A model generated the notes under the pieces. It saw only the letters and a list, made by a program, of their open reading frames with translations, did not search any database and was not told the DNA's origin. DNA of 64,000 nucleotides, from assembly GCA_035222895.1 (NCBI GenBank), contig JAVYIG010007881.1, forward strand, positions 1 through 64,000. Reading direction: 5' to 3'. Each line of letters starts with the position of its first letter. Position 1 is the first letter of the stretch. Shown here in pieces: positions 1-11,400 of this stretch. This stretch comes from Strongylocentrotus droebachiensis (lineage: Eukaryota > Echinodermata > Echinoidea > Camarodonta > Strongylocentrotidae). The translations under genes and the position numbers were made by a program.

Positions 1-1357
1 GGCGCGTATACGCGGGGGGGGGGGGGGGGGGGGGGGTTGAACCCCCCTTGACTTTATCTGTATGTTTTGGACGAACCCCCCCCCCCCCCCCCCCTTTGCA
101 TTTTTTTTAAAATTAAACAAACATTTATGGTAATGGATGACCCCCACGAATCTAAATTTAAATTCAAATTTTGGGACCAAAAAATGTCCGCTTATAATTT
201 TAGCGGCCTGCTGATTTGTTGCGAAAAAAATTTCGGACCAAAAAAATTTAAAAATGTCCTCTTCAGTAATCCTGCGTACGCGCCTGAATATAGGCAGGTG
301 TCTTTTGCAGATTTCTGAACCTTATCAGGGTATTCAGAAGGTTTATGATTTGAGTTAGATTTGAAGAACTCCTGGGCAGCATGCATATAATATATCTTCC
401 AACAGGAGCGGGTCCGGGGGGGGGGGGGGGGGGGTGGGGGGGCGACTGGCCCGCGGCCCCCCGCCTGGCATAAAAACAGGTTTAAAACATGATGGTAACG
501 TTGATTCTACCTTTTAAACAAAGAATGAAAATGGGCACACCCCCCAACAAAAAGTGGTCCCCCTCCCGTTGAGCAAAAAAAAAAGAAGTAGTGCCTACCC
601 CCCCCCCCCTATATTAAATGGCTATGGGGGATAAATCATGGGGGGGGGGGGGCTAGGTCATTTGCACACGCTGGACCTTACCTATGGAATCAATAAATAT
701 ATTATATTTCAAGTGTAGATTGCTTTAAAAATACCTTCAAAACTCTTTTTTTTATTGTTTTATTTAAAGCGGCTTTCCAGTAGATTTACTTGCACGTTGT
801 TGATGTTCATTTTGGGGTGTATTTTCGTGTACTTGTAGTTTTTATTCTCCATTGCGCCTCGAACACATTATTCATGTGGAGTGGGATCATTACAAATACT
901 CTATATTATTATTATTATTATTATTATGCTCAAACATATGTGAATTGTACGATTCCAATCGCATATCATCATAAACAGGATGAATGTATGTTTATTTTAT
1001 ATATGAAACATGAATATTAAACTTTATTGGAAAATGTATATAATAATTGTTTAATTTTTCTCTCTAAAAAAGAGAGTGAATTTTCACTCTATTTTCACTT
1101 TCTTGGGAGTGACGTCCGTGATCAGTCTTGTTTAGGAGTGAATATCGAATGATTTTAGAGTGCTCTCTAAGAAGAAAAGAGTGAATGTTCACTCTATTTT
1201 CACTACATTTTCACTCTCCAGAGGAGTTACGTCCGTGATCACTCGATTTTTGTATAGATTATCTATAGATAGCATCCACTTTTTTCAATGTGCGTGTGTG
1301 CTAAGTGTTTATATGTTTATCTTTTGACTAAATTTATGATTGTCATTAGCAGTTAGG
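1..1357. other. Upstream non-coding DNA with G and C homopolymer runs
   Basis: There is no supportable exon here. It holds long single-base runs (G at about 18-36 and 416-434, C at about 76-94 and 599-609, G at about 640-651). It also holds an imperfect two-copy repeat at about 1060-1245, in which each copy carries a TTCACTCTATTTTCACT block followed by ACGTCCGTGATCA. Because N-terminal UNC80 exons are absent, this is probably an intron of UNC80, but that is inference. Confidence 0.5.
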
Positions 1358-1479
1358 TTAACAACTTTTTTGAGGGGGAGGGGGGAGTGACTTTGCTGGA
1401 AAGATCTGAATGCTATTTATCAAATGAAAAGAGGATATGCAAAGGATGATAGGATTGCTAGGAGGGAGTGCTATAAGGA

Positions 1480-4400
1480 CTGGAGATGCGGAATCCCTGT
1501 GGATTAATTTACTTCTACCGATATGAAAACCAATTGTTGTTAGAGTTCTGTATAGAAAAAACAATCTGCTTATCGAGAAATTGTCCAATATTCTTAATAT
1601 ATTAAAGAAGGATGACGAAATTATTCTTTAAGGAGACATGAATATTTGTCTTTACAAATCGCCACTGGCTAAAAAAATACATGGATTTGTTGAGTCTTCT
1701 TCACGGGTTTAGTCAACTCATTAAAGAAGCAACGCGAGTTATATCTACACGTTCTTCTCCACTGGATCACGTCGTAGCAACAAAAAACAAAAAAAGTCAA
1801 AGTGGTGTCATTGATCGTGGTATTAGCGACCATTCTGTTACTTTCTGTACACGGACAAATATTAGACTGGCTATAGGTCATCACAGGACATCAGATCCAT
1901 GAAAACATATTCAGAAGAGACTTCAATCGTCAACTATCTGCTTTTGATTGGTCAGGAATAACTGACTGTACAGATGTAAACGAGGCATGGCCAATATTTC
2001 AACATTTTTGTTATTTCAACTTTGAATATGATAGCGCAACTCAGTGAAACGGAGAAGAATAAAACAAAGATCAGAAAATTGGGTGGACTAAAGATATTAT
2101 ATCCCTAATTCAAGAGAGATATTAAATAGTATACACAAAAATTAGGAAAAAAGCAAAAGCTAAGACGCTTTAGAAAAGATACAGTGTTTTAAGAAATATA
2201 GTCCAAAAAGAGACCTGTGAAAAAGGCTCAACTCGATTACTTTCAAAACAAGATAGAAGAAAGTAACAAGATTCGAAAAGGCTTTGGCAGAAAAAAAAAT
2301 TAGAAGAGAAAGAACAAGAATCTGTCTTTACAATCGATGGAGGATCATATTAAGATGGCCATCGTTAATGAATTCAATTTTTTATTTTACAAATGTGGCT
2401 GCCGAATTAGTAGACAAACTCCCCCCTTCCAAAGACCTTTTCAGCGCAGACAATGATTGTATTCGTGAGTTTTACTAAATAAATTGAATGTATCAATAAG
2501 TGCTGGGTTAGACATGATTCCAGCTAAATTTCTGAAAGATGGTGCGAAGGTTTTATGTAAGCTTTTAAGTTACCTAATGAACCTATCTATCTTTACAAGT
2601 ACTTTTCCAGAGAATATGAAAATAGCAAAAGTGACCCCACTTTATAAAAAGAAAGATAAACAAATGTGGGCAATTATAGACCTATTAGAGTTTTAAGCGT
2701 TGCATCAAAGATTCTAGAAAAATTGGTCTGTGTTCAAATCGGAAAATACTTCAAAGAAAATTATATAATTTATGAATTTTAATCTGTTTTTTGACATGAC
2801 TATTCGACTGAAACTTGTCTAAATCATTTGACTGATTATTTTAGGAAGTAAACTTCCCGAGGGCACTTTGTTGGTATGGTGCTCATTGATTTGCAAAAAA
2901 AAATTGATACCGTTAATCATTGCGTCTTATTGAAAAAGTTACACATATTGGGTTTTAACGAGGGAAGTTTAAAGTGGTTCAGATCCTACTTTTCTAATCG
3001 ACACCAATCAGTAGTGGCCATTCATGATATTCGTTCCAAACTAATGTCTATAACATGCGGTGTTCCTAGAGGGCAGCATTTTAGGCCCAATTCTATTTAC
3101 AAGTTTTTATCAATGATATGTGTATTTGTATAAGACTTTAAACTAGTTTTGTACGGAGATGACAGCGTACTACACTATTCAAATCATTATCCAAAATATC
3201 TTGAGGAAAAGCTCAGTGAATAGCTGTCTACGTGTGTCGATCAGATGACAGATAATACCAAAACAAATTCTTTACACTTGGGGAAAAATAGAAAGCATAT
3301 TGTTTTGATCTAAAAGTAGTTTTAAAAAGTCATTTGAATTCAAAGTGACACACAATAATCGAGTAATCAAGAGAAAAGAATTTGTGAAGTATTTAGGAAT
3401 TGATCTGGCTAGCGCAATTTCATTCTCATCTTTCGTAGAATCGGTTGTAAAAAAAAGCAAATTCTCGTCTGAAAGTTTTGTACAGATATCAAAGTTGTAT
3501 GGATTTAAAGGAAGACGTATACTCTGTATTGCTCACATTCAATGTTTATTTGACTATGCTAACCCTGTATGGTATAGTAACGTAAATAAGTCAGATCAAA
3601 AGAAGTTAGAATTATAAAGAACAAAATGGCGAGATTCATCAAAGTTACTGTTCTGGTCCAAGACGGAACTCATGATGGCTACAGCGAACTTTCTAAAGCG
3701 GGTTTTAAAATATATCATACTTGATTGAATCATTATATTCAATTCCAAAATCGATCTTGTTACTGACTTACATGATTATAATACAAGAAATAGCCGATTC
3801 AACTTTAACTTACCAGAAAGAGTAGGTAGTATTGGAAACTTGTTTTATTACATTGCCATAAAACATTAGAATTCCCTTCCTAATGATATAAAGGAAATAG
3901 AAAACTTCGCTCATTTTGAAGAGGAAATCAAAGAAATACCTGTCAATTGAGAGTCGGAGGAGAGAATAGCAAATGACATGTTATATGATTAAAATAGCCT
4001 GAATACAGAACACTTTTCTTTCCTCTGCCGGTTCATACTTTTTAATTTTGTATATACTTATGTTTTTGTACGTTATAGAAATTCAACGTATTCATCATTA
4101 TTTTCCTCTTCTTCTTCTTCCTCCTCCTCCTCCTCCTCCTCCTCCTCCTCCTCCTCGTCCTCCTTTTTTCTTCTTCTTTTTCTTTTTCTTCCTTTTCTTC
4201 TTTTCTTCATCTTCTTATTCTTCTTATTCTTCTTGTACTTATTATCATTCTTTCATTATCAGTTTAGTGTTGTTGTTATTATTATTATCATCATTATTAT
4301 CTTTAATAAGTTTTTTTTTTAATCTGTCTGTAAATAGTACGATTTTAACGTATTAATTTTGTACATGCATGTCTGGGACCCCACTGGAAATAAGCTCTTG

Positions 4401-4513
4401 AGCTTTCGTGGGTTATCCCGTTCAAGCTGACTTTATTTTGATCTGTTTTTCTTTTATATTGTTATATGTTGGAGGATTGGAGAATGAAATCAATCAATCA
4501 ATCAGTCAATCAT
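1480..4513 (+). mobile_element. Degraded non-LTR retrotransposon (LINE, jockey/CR1-like)
   Basis: Broken reading frames on the + strand match a non-LTR element in order. The end of an AP-endonuclease-like domain lies at about 1480-1890 (GDMN near 1638, SDHS near 1828). A reverse transcriptase lies at about 2484-3617, with GLDMIPAKFLKDGAK, VTPLYKKKDK, WFRSYFSNRHQS, ITCGVPRG and a YGDD catalytic motif near 3151. Several stops and frame changes separate these pieces, so it cannot encode a working protein. A CT-rich tract at about 4108-4215 lies near the 3' end, and the element appears to finish in an AATC-type short tandem tail at about 4487-4513, as CR1-like LINEs do. The 5' end is uncertain. 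Confidence 0.85.
4108..4320. repeat. Pyrimidine-rich CTC/CTT simple repeat
   Basis: Consecutive CTC triplets pass into CTT and TTTTC runs, then into ATT triplets. It lies in the 3' part of the dead LINE. The proline- and phenylalanine-rich open frame across it is a by-product of the triplets. Confidence 0.9.
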
Positions 4514-4914
4514 GGGGTGGGGGGGGGGGGGAGGCTAGGGGCAAAACTATTACGCCTTCTGCTCTGTGGATGCAGTTTCTTGTGTCAGTACATTTTGCTG
4601 CTATTCATGTTCATAATTCATGTATGTAACTTGGGGTGAGATAAACGGAATGAATATTGGTGCATCCGGATTATATTATTGAAAATTCAACAAGTGTTTC
4701 TCAAAGATTATGTGGCTATTTTAGGGCTAGAGTTGTAATTGGGTTTTAGGTCAGCATTGGGACAGGTTCACATTTTGAAGTATAATTTCATCAAATATTG
4801 CAGTTAAGCAATCAACCTTCAATGCGACTGTATGTAGTGTTTTCAACGCATTCCGGAGCAACCCCATTGATGGATTGCCCATACATGTACATGTATGTTA
4901 CTATCAGTGAAACC

Positions 4915-5082
4915 TGTCTATAAATATACCACTCAAGGGAGACAAGAAAAATGGCCTTCATAAAAAGGTGGTCTTTATGTACAGGTTGCTTTATTACATG
5001 TTTCAAGGGAAACAAACAAAATGTGGCCTTTATAGACAGGTGGTCTTTCTGTCTAGGAGAGCACTATAAGCAGGATTGACTG
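4915..5082. mobile_element. CAGTCAAACCTGTC-family miniature element, copy 1
   Basis: It begins CAGTGAAACCTGTCTATAAA and ends in the inverse of CAGTCAATCCTG. Internal blocks CAAGGGAAACAAAC and GACAGGTGGTCTTT are shared with copies at 21978, 43818, 51935 and 59769. Ends are diverged and no clear target duplication is visible here. Confidence 0.75.
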
Positions 5083-5155
5083 AACATGTATCTGCCAAAA
5101 TACAGTAGGAAGGCATAAGTATAGGTTGTACATTTTACATTCCCGGTAGCTATTT

Positions 5156-5216
5156 AATGCCTATAACATGCGGTGTTCCACAGGGAAGCATTTTAGGCCC
5201 AATTCTATTTACAAGT
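5156..5216 (+). mobile_element. Orphan reverse-transcriptase fragment
   Basis: About 60 bases nearly identical to the LINE segment at about 3045-3106, covering the GVPQGSILGP motif. This copy reads GVPQGSILGPILFT in frame, where the longer copy has GVPRGQHFRP after small changes. It has no neighbouring LINE sequence. Confidence 0.8.
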
Positions 5217-5324
5217 TAGCTAATAAGTGTTTAATATTAACACCATGGCAAGCACCATAGGACGTACTCCTTTTGCATACCTTTACTGCTAATCAAACAG
5301 GATTCTCTCGGACCTCTCTTACAG

Positions 5325-5443
5325 CCCAAGCGGTGACGACCTGGCGTAACAGGGCCATTCGGTCAAGTATCATACCAGGGGAGGAGGGCTCACCGGAGCT
5401 GTCGACACCCCAACCCCAGGATACGCCAGGCAGGACCAAGAAG
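5325..5443 (+). CDS. UNC80: UNC80 exon 1 of window
   Basis: Acceptor ttacag, donor AAG|gttagc. Two leading bases complete a codon from an upstream exon; window residues 1-39. It reads AVTTWRNRAIRSSIIPGEEG and ends in PGRTKK. Phase 0 at the 3' end joins exon 2. It is less conserved than later exons, so it rests mainly on splice sites, frame and position. Confidence 0.7.
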
Positions 5444-8400
5444 GTTAGCATGCAGCTAGGTCTTGCCAATTTGATTCATATCCAGCTTCTTAGGACCAAA
5501 TTAAAGAATGTTAAAATGGTTTGAATATGTAACTTTGGATGTCCAAGAAGGTGGAATAAATGAAGGTGCAAAACATTGTATATTCTATAATTCGTTTTAA
5601 GTATGTGAAAGATTAAGTTGTCCCAATTTATATTTCTTGAGAATGTCACAAATTAAAGCTTACATCGAAATGTATTCAACAAATACCCTAATTCAACTTG
5701 TCCACTTTTTATTTCTGAGTTTAAAAGACAGAAAGACAAAAAGGCCCTTCAAATTTACAATGGGTATGAATAATGTTGTTAACTGTACATGTGCTAGGTC
5801 AGCAAGAGATATATAGACGCATGTGTAGCAAAGCACAAGCTTCCAAACAATAAGGAAATGAATTGGAAAGGAGGTGGAAATAACTTGTCAATATCAAGGA
5901 ATTTGGAGGAATTACACCCATGGCCATGATGTATTGTATGTATCCTCATGTTCTTCGTATTTGGCTGTTTTTTAGGAGGCCCATACAAACATCCACATGG
6001 GAGGAGGAGGAGGAAAGAAGAAGATGGAGGATCACCCGTTCTTCATCAAGTTCAGGAAGAAGAGCAAGAGAGATCCAACATCCGATGATAGAGATGGTGA
6101 GGAGGGTTTGGTTTCCGTAGTGACGATAATAAAGGGATGATGATAAAGTGATGGTGGTGATGATGATGATGAAGTGATGGTGGCGGTAGTGAAAATGATG
6201 AAGTGATGGTGGTAGTAGTGATGGTGATGATCTACAGTTTTTTATGGTGATGGTGATGACTTTAAGAAATTAAGAGAGATCCAACGCCCGAGGACATAGA
6301 TGGTGAGGAGGACTTGGTTGCCATAGTGATGATGATAAAGTAGTGGTGGTGGTAGTGATGAAGTGATGATGGTGGTAGTGATCATGCTGGTGATGCAATG
6401 GTGATGATCTACCACTTTTCATGGTGATGGCGATGGTGATGGTGGTATTCTCTTGATTGCAGCCCTGATATAACAACGTTTCAATATCATCAAGTTTATT
6501 CCCTCAGTCCCAATAATCTGTTATAACAAGATTCAACGATACTTCTTCTTCTCCTTCTTGCAGAGGATGTGAGACTCCTAAGTCAATTCTCTTGTTTTTC
6601 GCCCTGATATACAATGTTTCATTATATCAACAAGTTTATACCCTCAGTCCCAAGAATTTGTTATAACAAGATTCCACTGAACTTCTTCTTCTTCTCCTTG
6701 TACAGAATGTGAGACTCCCAAGTCTATTGAAGAAGAGGAAGATGCCTCTGACTCTGTGGAGATGACGGGAGAGAGGGAGAAGAGACCTGTTAACAAGATA
6801 GCCGTTGCAGCCGGGATGAAACGCCTGACTTTCCTCATGGATTGCTGTAACCCTGGCAACGTGCCGGATGCAGAGTTCCTGGCTGCCGCTCTTGATCTAG
6901 TGGGTGTTGCTATATGATCTGGGAAGCATTTCACAAAGACTAAGATCGACTTTAATTTGGACTTAATTATGGCAGGCTGTTCATGCCACTGTTTGATCTC
7001 ATTATTTTATTGGTAATAATCTCTCAAATGGAGGTACAAATTGGGGTCACAAATCTACAGAATTTACCTTTTTTGATAGTTCATTATTGAAGGAAAAAAT
7101 ATTATCTAAAGATCATAATTGAGAGACAATATTGAGGAACCAATGGTAGAGTAACCAGTGGCATGAATTGCTTGCCACAGTTAAGTCCAACTTAAAGTTG
7201 ATCTTACTCTGTGTGAAACAACCCCCCTGTAGCTATCAATGCAAATTTCCATCAGTTTATTTTGTCTACATCTTTGTTGTCTCCTGTTTTTCTTCTTCTC
7301 CCCTTTCTCTCTGTTCCCCATTTTCAATATTTCAAATATCAATGAAGAGAAAAGACTTCTCCTCCATGAATGAAGTTTAAGCATTATTGTATTATCTTTT
7401 CTTTTGTTACAGCATGCTCCAGTTGTCGCAAGGGCAGCTCTCTTCTTAGAATGCTGTCACTTTGTGCATCGTTGTAACTATGGCGACTGGCCTGACTGGA
7501 TGCGCTTCAATGTCCGGGGAGCCAGGGGGCGGGGCCTGAGCAATGTGTTTGGTTCAAGGGGAACATCCTCCTGCTACCGTAAACACGCCTCCCTGCAGAG
7601 GACGGCTGCAAAGATGTTCTACCTGTGGGCTGAGGTAACAATCTGATTTTAAGACATTAATTCCTAGGACCCACCAAATTGATGACTTTTGTGATAATGA
7701 TGGTTGATGATGGGGCCTATAATGGTGATGGTGATAATGATGATAGTGGTGGTGATGATGATGGTGTTGATGATGATGAAGATTTTTATTATGGTGATGG
7801 TGATGATGATGATGATGGTGTCGATGATGGTGGTGACGGTGTTAGTGATGGTGATGATGATAGTGATGATGATCATTTTGTTGGTAATTATGATTGGGAT
7901 GATTAGAATTATGATGGTAATGATGGTTTCTTATGATGAGTTAAAGTGACAGACACTGTTGAGGATTCTAATGATAATTGCTTTTATGGAAGTGGTAATG
8001 GTTTTGATGAAGATGATGATTATGAGAAGTAGTGTTGATGTAGATGATAAAGATAATGACAAGGCAATTGTGATGATATTAGTGATGGGGACGCTGATGG
8101 AGATGGGGACAATAGTAATGATGAATTTGACAATGATTGTGTTATTAACGGTGATTGCAATGAAGATGGTGATGGTGTATGCAGGCATTGGAAAATAAAA
8201 TGATGAGGGTACATGGAAAGGTGATTACATTTTCAACCAAACCATTTTCAATCTTCCCAACAGGCCATAGGTACCCGTCTAGAGGAGATTGAGAAGCAAG
8301 AATCTCAGAACGTTCTCCATGTTGTCGGAAAGGTGCGAGATGAAGGGCTCAAGAAAAGACTTCGCAGAGAAGATGATGAAGAGGACTTCCTGGATGAAGG

Positions 8401-11400
8401 TATGAGATTTCTTTGACAAGTTACGTATAACCAAGTTCACACCTGGGCCCCGCCTTACAAAGAGTTTATATAAATCACAACTTTTTTTGCGATTGACATC
8501 AATGGCAACTATATAATTAAGAGATAGGGGACTGCAAACTTGCGATTGATAGGGGGAGTTGCCATTAATTTGGATAAATCAAAACTCTTTATAAGACAGG
8601 ACCCTGATGTGTTAAATTATCTCTAAAGGTGCTTTGACAAAATGAAATAAAATGAAACAATGTACTTTATATTTCTGTGTTATCTGAATGTTTAATGATA
8701 TAAATACCCCATTGATTTAGTAATAAGGGAGGGAGGGAGGGTGGGTGTTTTTTGTAAGCCTAGGGAAATAAAGGGATTCATTAGCCAACTGTCTAGTCTA
8801 ATAGAAGCTTCCATGTTGATGTCATTTCTTTCAGCCACCGTCAACCCTCAAGGAACAGCCTGCCCTCACGCTCTCAAGATGGTCGCCTGTCAGCTCCTCC
8901 TAGAGATCACCTCCTTCCTCCGAGAGACGCTTCAGAGTCTCCCCAAGCCACGCAAGATGGATCGGGGAGGTCTGAGTGGCATGAACCGCGGGGCAAGGGA
9001 CTCAGAGTTCCTGGAGATACCTACCGTTACCATGGCTCCTGCATCGCCTCAGCCACCGACCAGGAATGCCAGCGGGTCAAGCACAACGTCCAGTCCCCCG
9101 CATCCCAGACACAGTATTTGCGTCAATCCAAGCGTGGATAGCCCATTATGTGAGTCAAATCTACACAGCTCACATGATATCTGTTCAGAGCTATTAAAGG
9201 CATAAACTCTATGTTAATTAAAGTACATGTATACAAGTTAACGCCCTTCTGGCTCCGAACAGATTATATGTCGTCTACTCAAGAGCCAAAAAGGGATTTA
9301 CTTCTATCATTTAGCCGCATCTGTGCCACCAACATGGTGAACAATTGTCATAACTTCCAGGAGTTGTCTTTGCATGACTTTTATTGCTAATATTTTATTG
9401 TCCAATTAGGCATGAAAAATACATGTATGCCATGGGAATAATATTCAACATGAGTTTTCTGGTTTAGGAAGAAAAAAACTTATGTGATGAGAATTTGATC
9501 CCACAATATATCATTTTGCAGTTTACATGTATACAAGACGTCATGTACATGCATATCTTTGGTAGATGTTAAGTTATTGCCAAATTGATAAATGGATTTA
9601 TAAATTATGAAAGGTTGAAATAGAATAAGGTTTTTGTTGATGAGCAATCATTACCCATGTGATATGTTATTCATCTATATTTGGTATAACATTTCTTATG
9701 AGGAAATTGTATTTTCATAATTCCATAATTCCATGAAAAAAAATGTAATATCTCCTTCTTTGCTGTACATGTATATTTTGAATTTTATCAGCTTGATGGA
9801 TGAACTTGTACTTTTTGAGGCCAAACTGCAACGGTTATAATATCTGGATCTTTGTGAGATGTGAAACTGTTGTTGTAAATCGTTAGAAACTAGGGAAAGA
9901 ATGATACAAATAAATGTATCTATTTTCATTTTGATAGACCCAAAGAATTTCAGTTAGTCATCTACACACATACATTTTTCATACCAGTACCATGTGTGAT
10001 TGCATTTCTGTTTGAAATTTTACTCATCTTTCATTTTTACAGCATGGGGAAGTGAAAGGAAGATCAGCTTTGCGCTAGGAGGGATTGAGAAGATCGGTGA
10101 GAGGGAGAAAGAGAGAGGTGCAGGGGATGACGACTCACAACACAGCAGTAATACAGAACTCAACAATGTAGAACAAGAAGAAAGAAGAGGTATGACACCA
10201 CTCTCCAATTGAGAAGTCTCTCCTTGTGATATTTTACCGATGGAAGTGGAGAAGTTTTGCCAAACATGTTTCCTTTTTATCTTTGCGTTGTGTAACCAAT
10301 GTTAATGCTTGTTATGCTACGTTTATATGCCCAATGCTACTTGTATGTTTCTTGGCATCATAGTGCTGTCGTTTTCGCAGAACAACTGTCCAAGCTACTA
10401 CGTGTCCCAACATACCTAAAGGAACATGGTGCAGAGCAAAGATAAAAAATTACATTTTCATATCATGTTTCGGTAGCTGTATGTTCTCAGGCATCAGTCA
10501 TTTCGAATGGCGTGGGTTCGTATCCCACCGCTGCCACCATGTTTCAGTAGCTGTATGTTCTCATCAAGCGGTCCTAAGTAAATGATGAAATTTCACACAA
10601 AAGACTAGAGATGGACTACATTGTGGATTGCGCTAACTCTCAATCTCTGAATGTTTTTATTTACATAAAACACGCATGCGTACAACGCTTCTACAATAAT
10701 CAAGAATATCATGCTATCTTCATACATATAATCTAGCATATTTGTATACATTTGAGAAGTAATTAAATTTAAGTGGGTTTTCCACAAAGCTTTGAAAGTG
10801 CTTTAAATGACAGTTGTATGATTTTTTGAAAAATAAAATTATGATTTTGCTTTTTAAAATCGTTTATGGTATTGTTAATTTCAGTTGGCATGCAAGCACG
10901 AAAACCAAGCCGGGGCGGACTCCTCCGACGGCATGGGGTCACGACCTCACCCATGGGACGAGATGCAACAGCTAGACCGACGGGGAGACATCGTAGCAGC
11001 AGTAGACCTGATACTTTACATGGTACGATTACAAATAAATAGTTCTCTTTCCCAGCATCAGTTTTATTTTTGGCATACTTTACACATATGAAATCACCTA
11101 TAAAGGCTGTATTTACTGTACTTGGTAAATTCACAAACATTATACGTAATATCAACCAACAGAAATGTAACACTAATAGCTTGCTCACATATTATTGGGG
11201 GAAAAACCGCAGCCCTTTCTTTTTTCCATGTAAATGAACGGCAAGTGAGGAAGAAAAAGTGTAGCTTTATGCGCACCACAAAGTTTATACATGTACTCAC
11301 TATTGGTTTGTTATTAGATATATGAATGTGAAGCAAATTACGCGTACATAATGTCATTGAAAAAACATCTTGAGTTCACTGCGTCATACATGTATGTGGA

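Noticed and set aside
2484-3617. Reverse transcriptase as a live gene
   Set aside because: Several stops and frameshifts inside the domain; a dead LINE.
7664-8214. Asp-, Met-, Ile- or Ser-rich frames on both strands
   Set aside because: GAT triplet array read in several frames; lies in intron 4.
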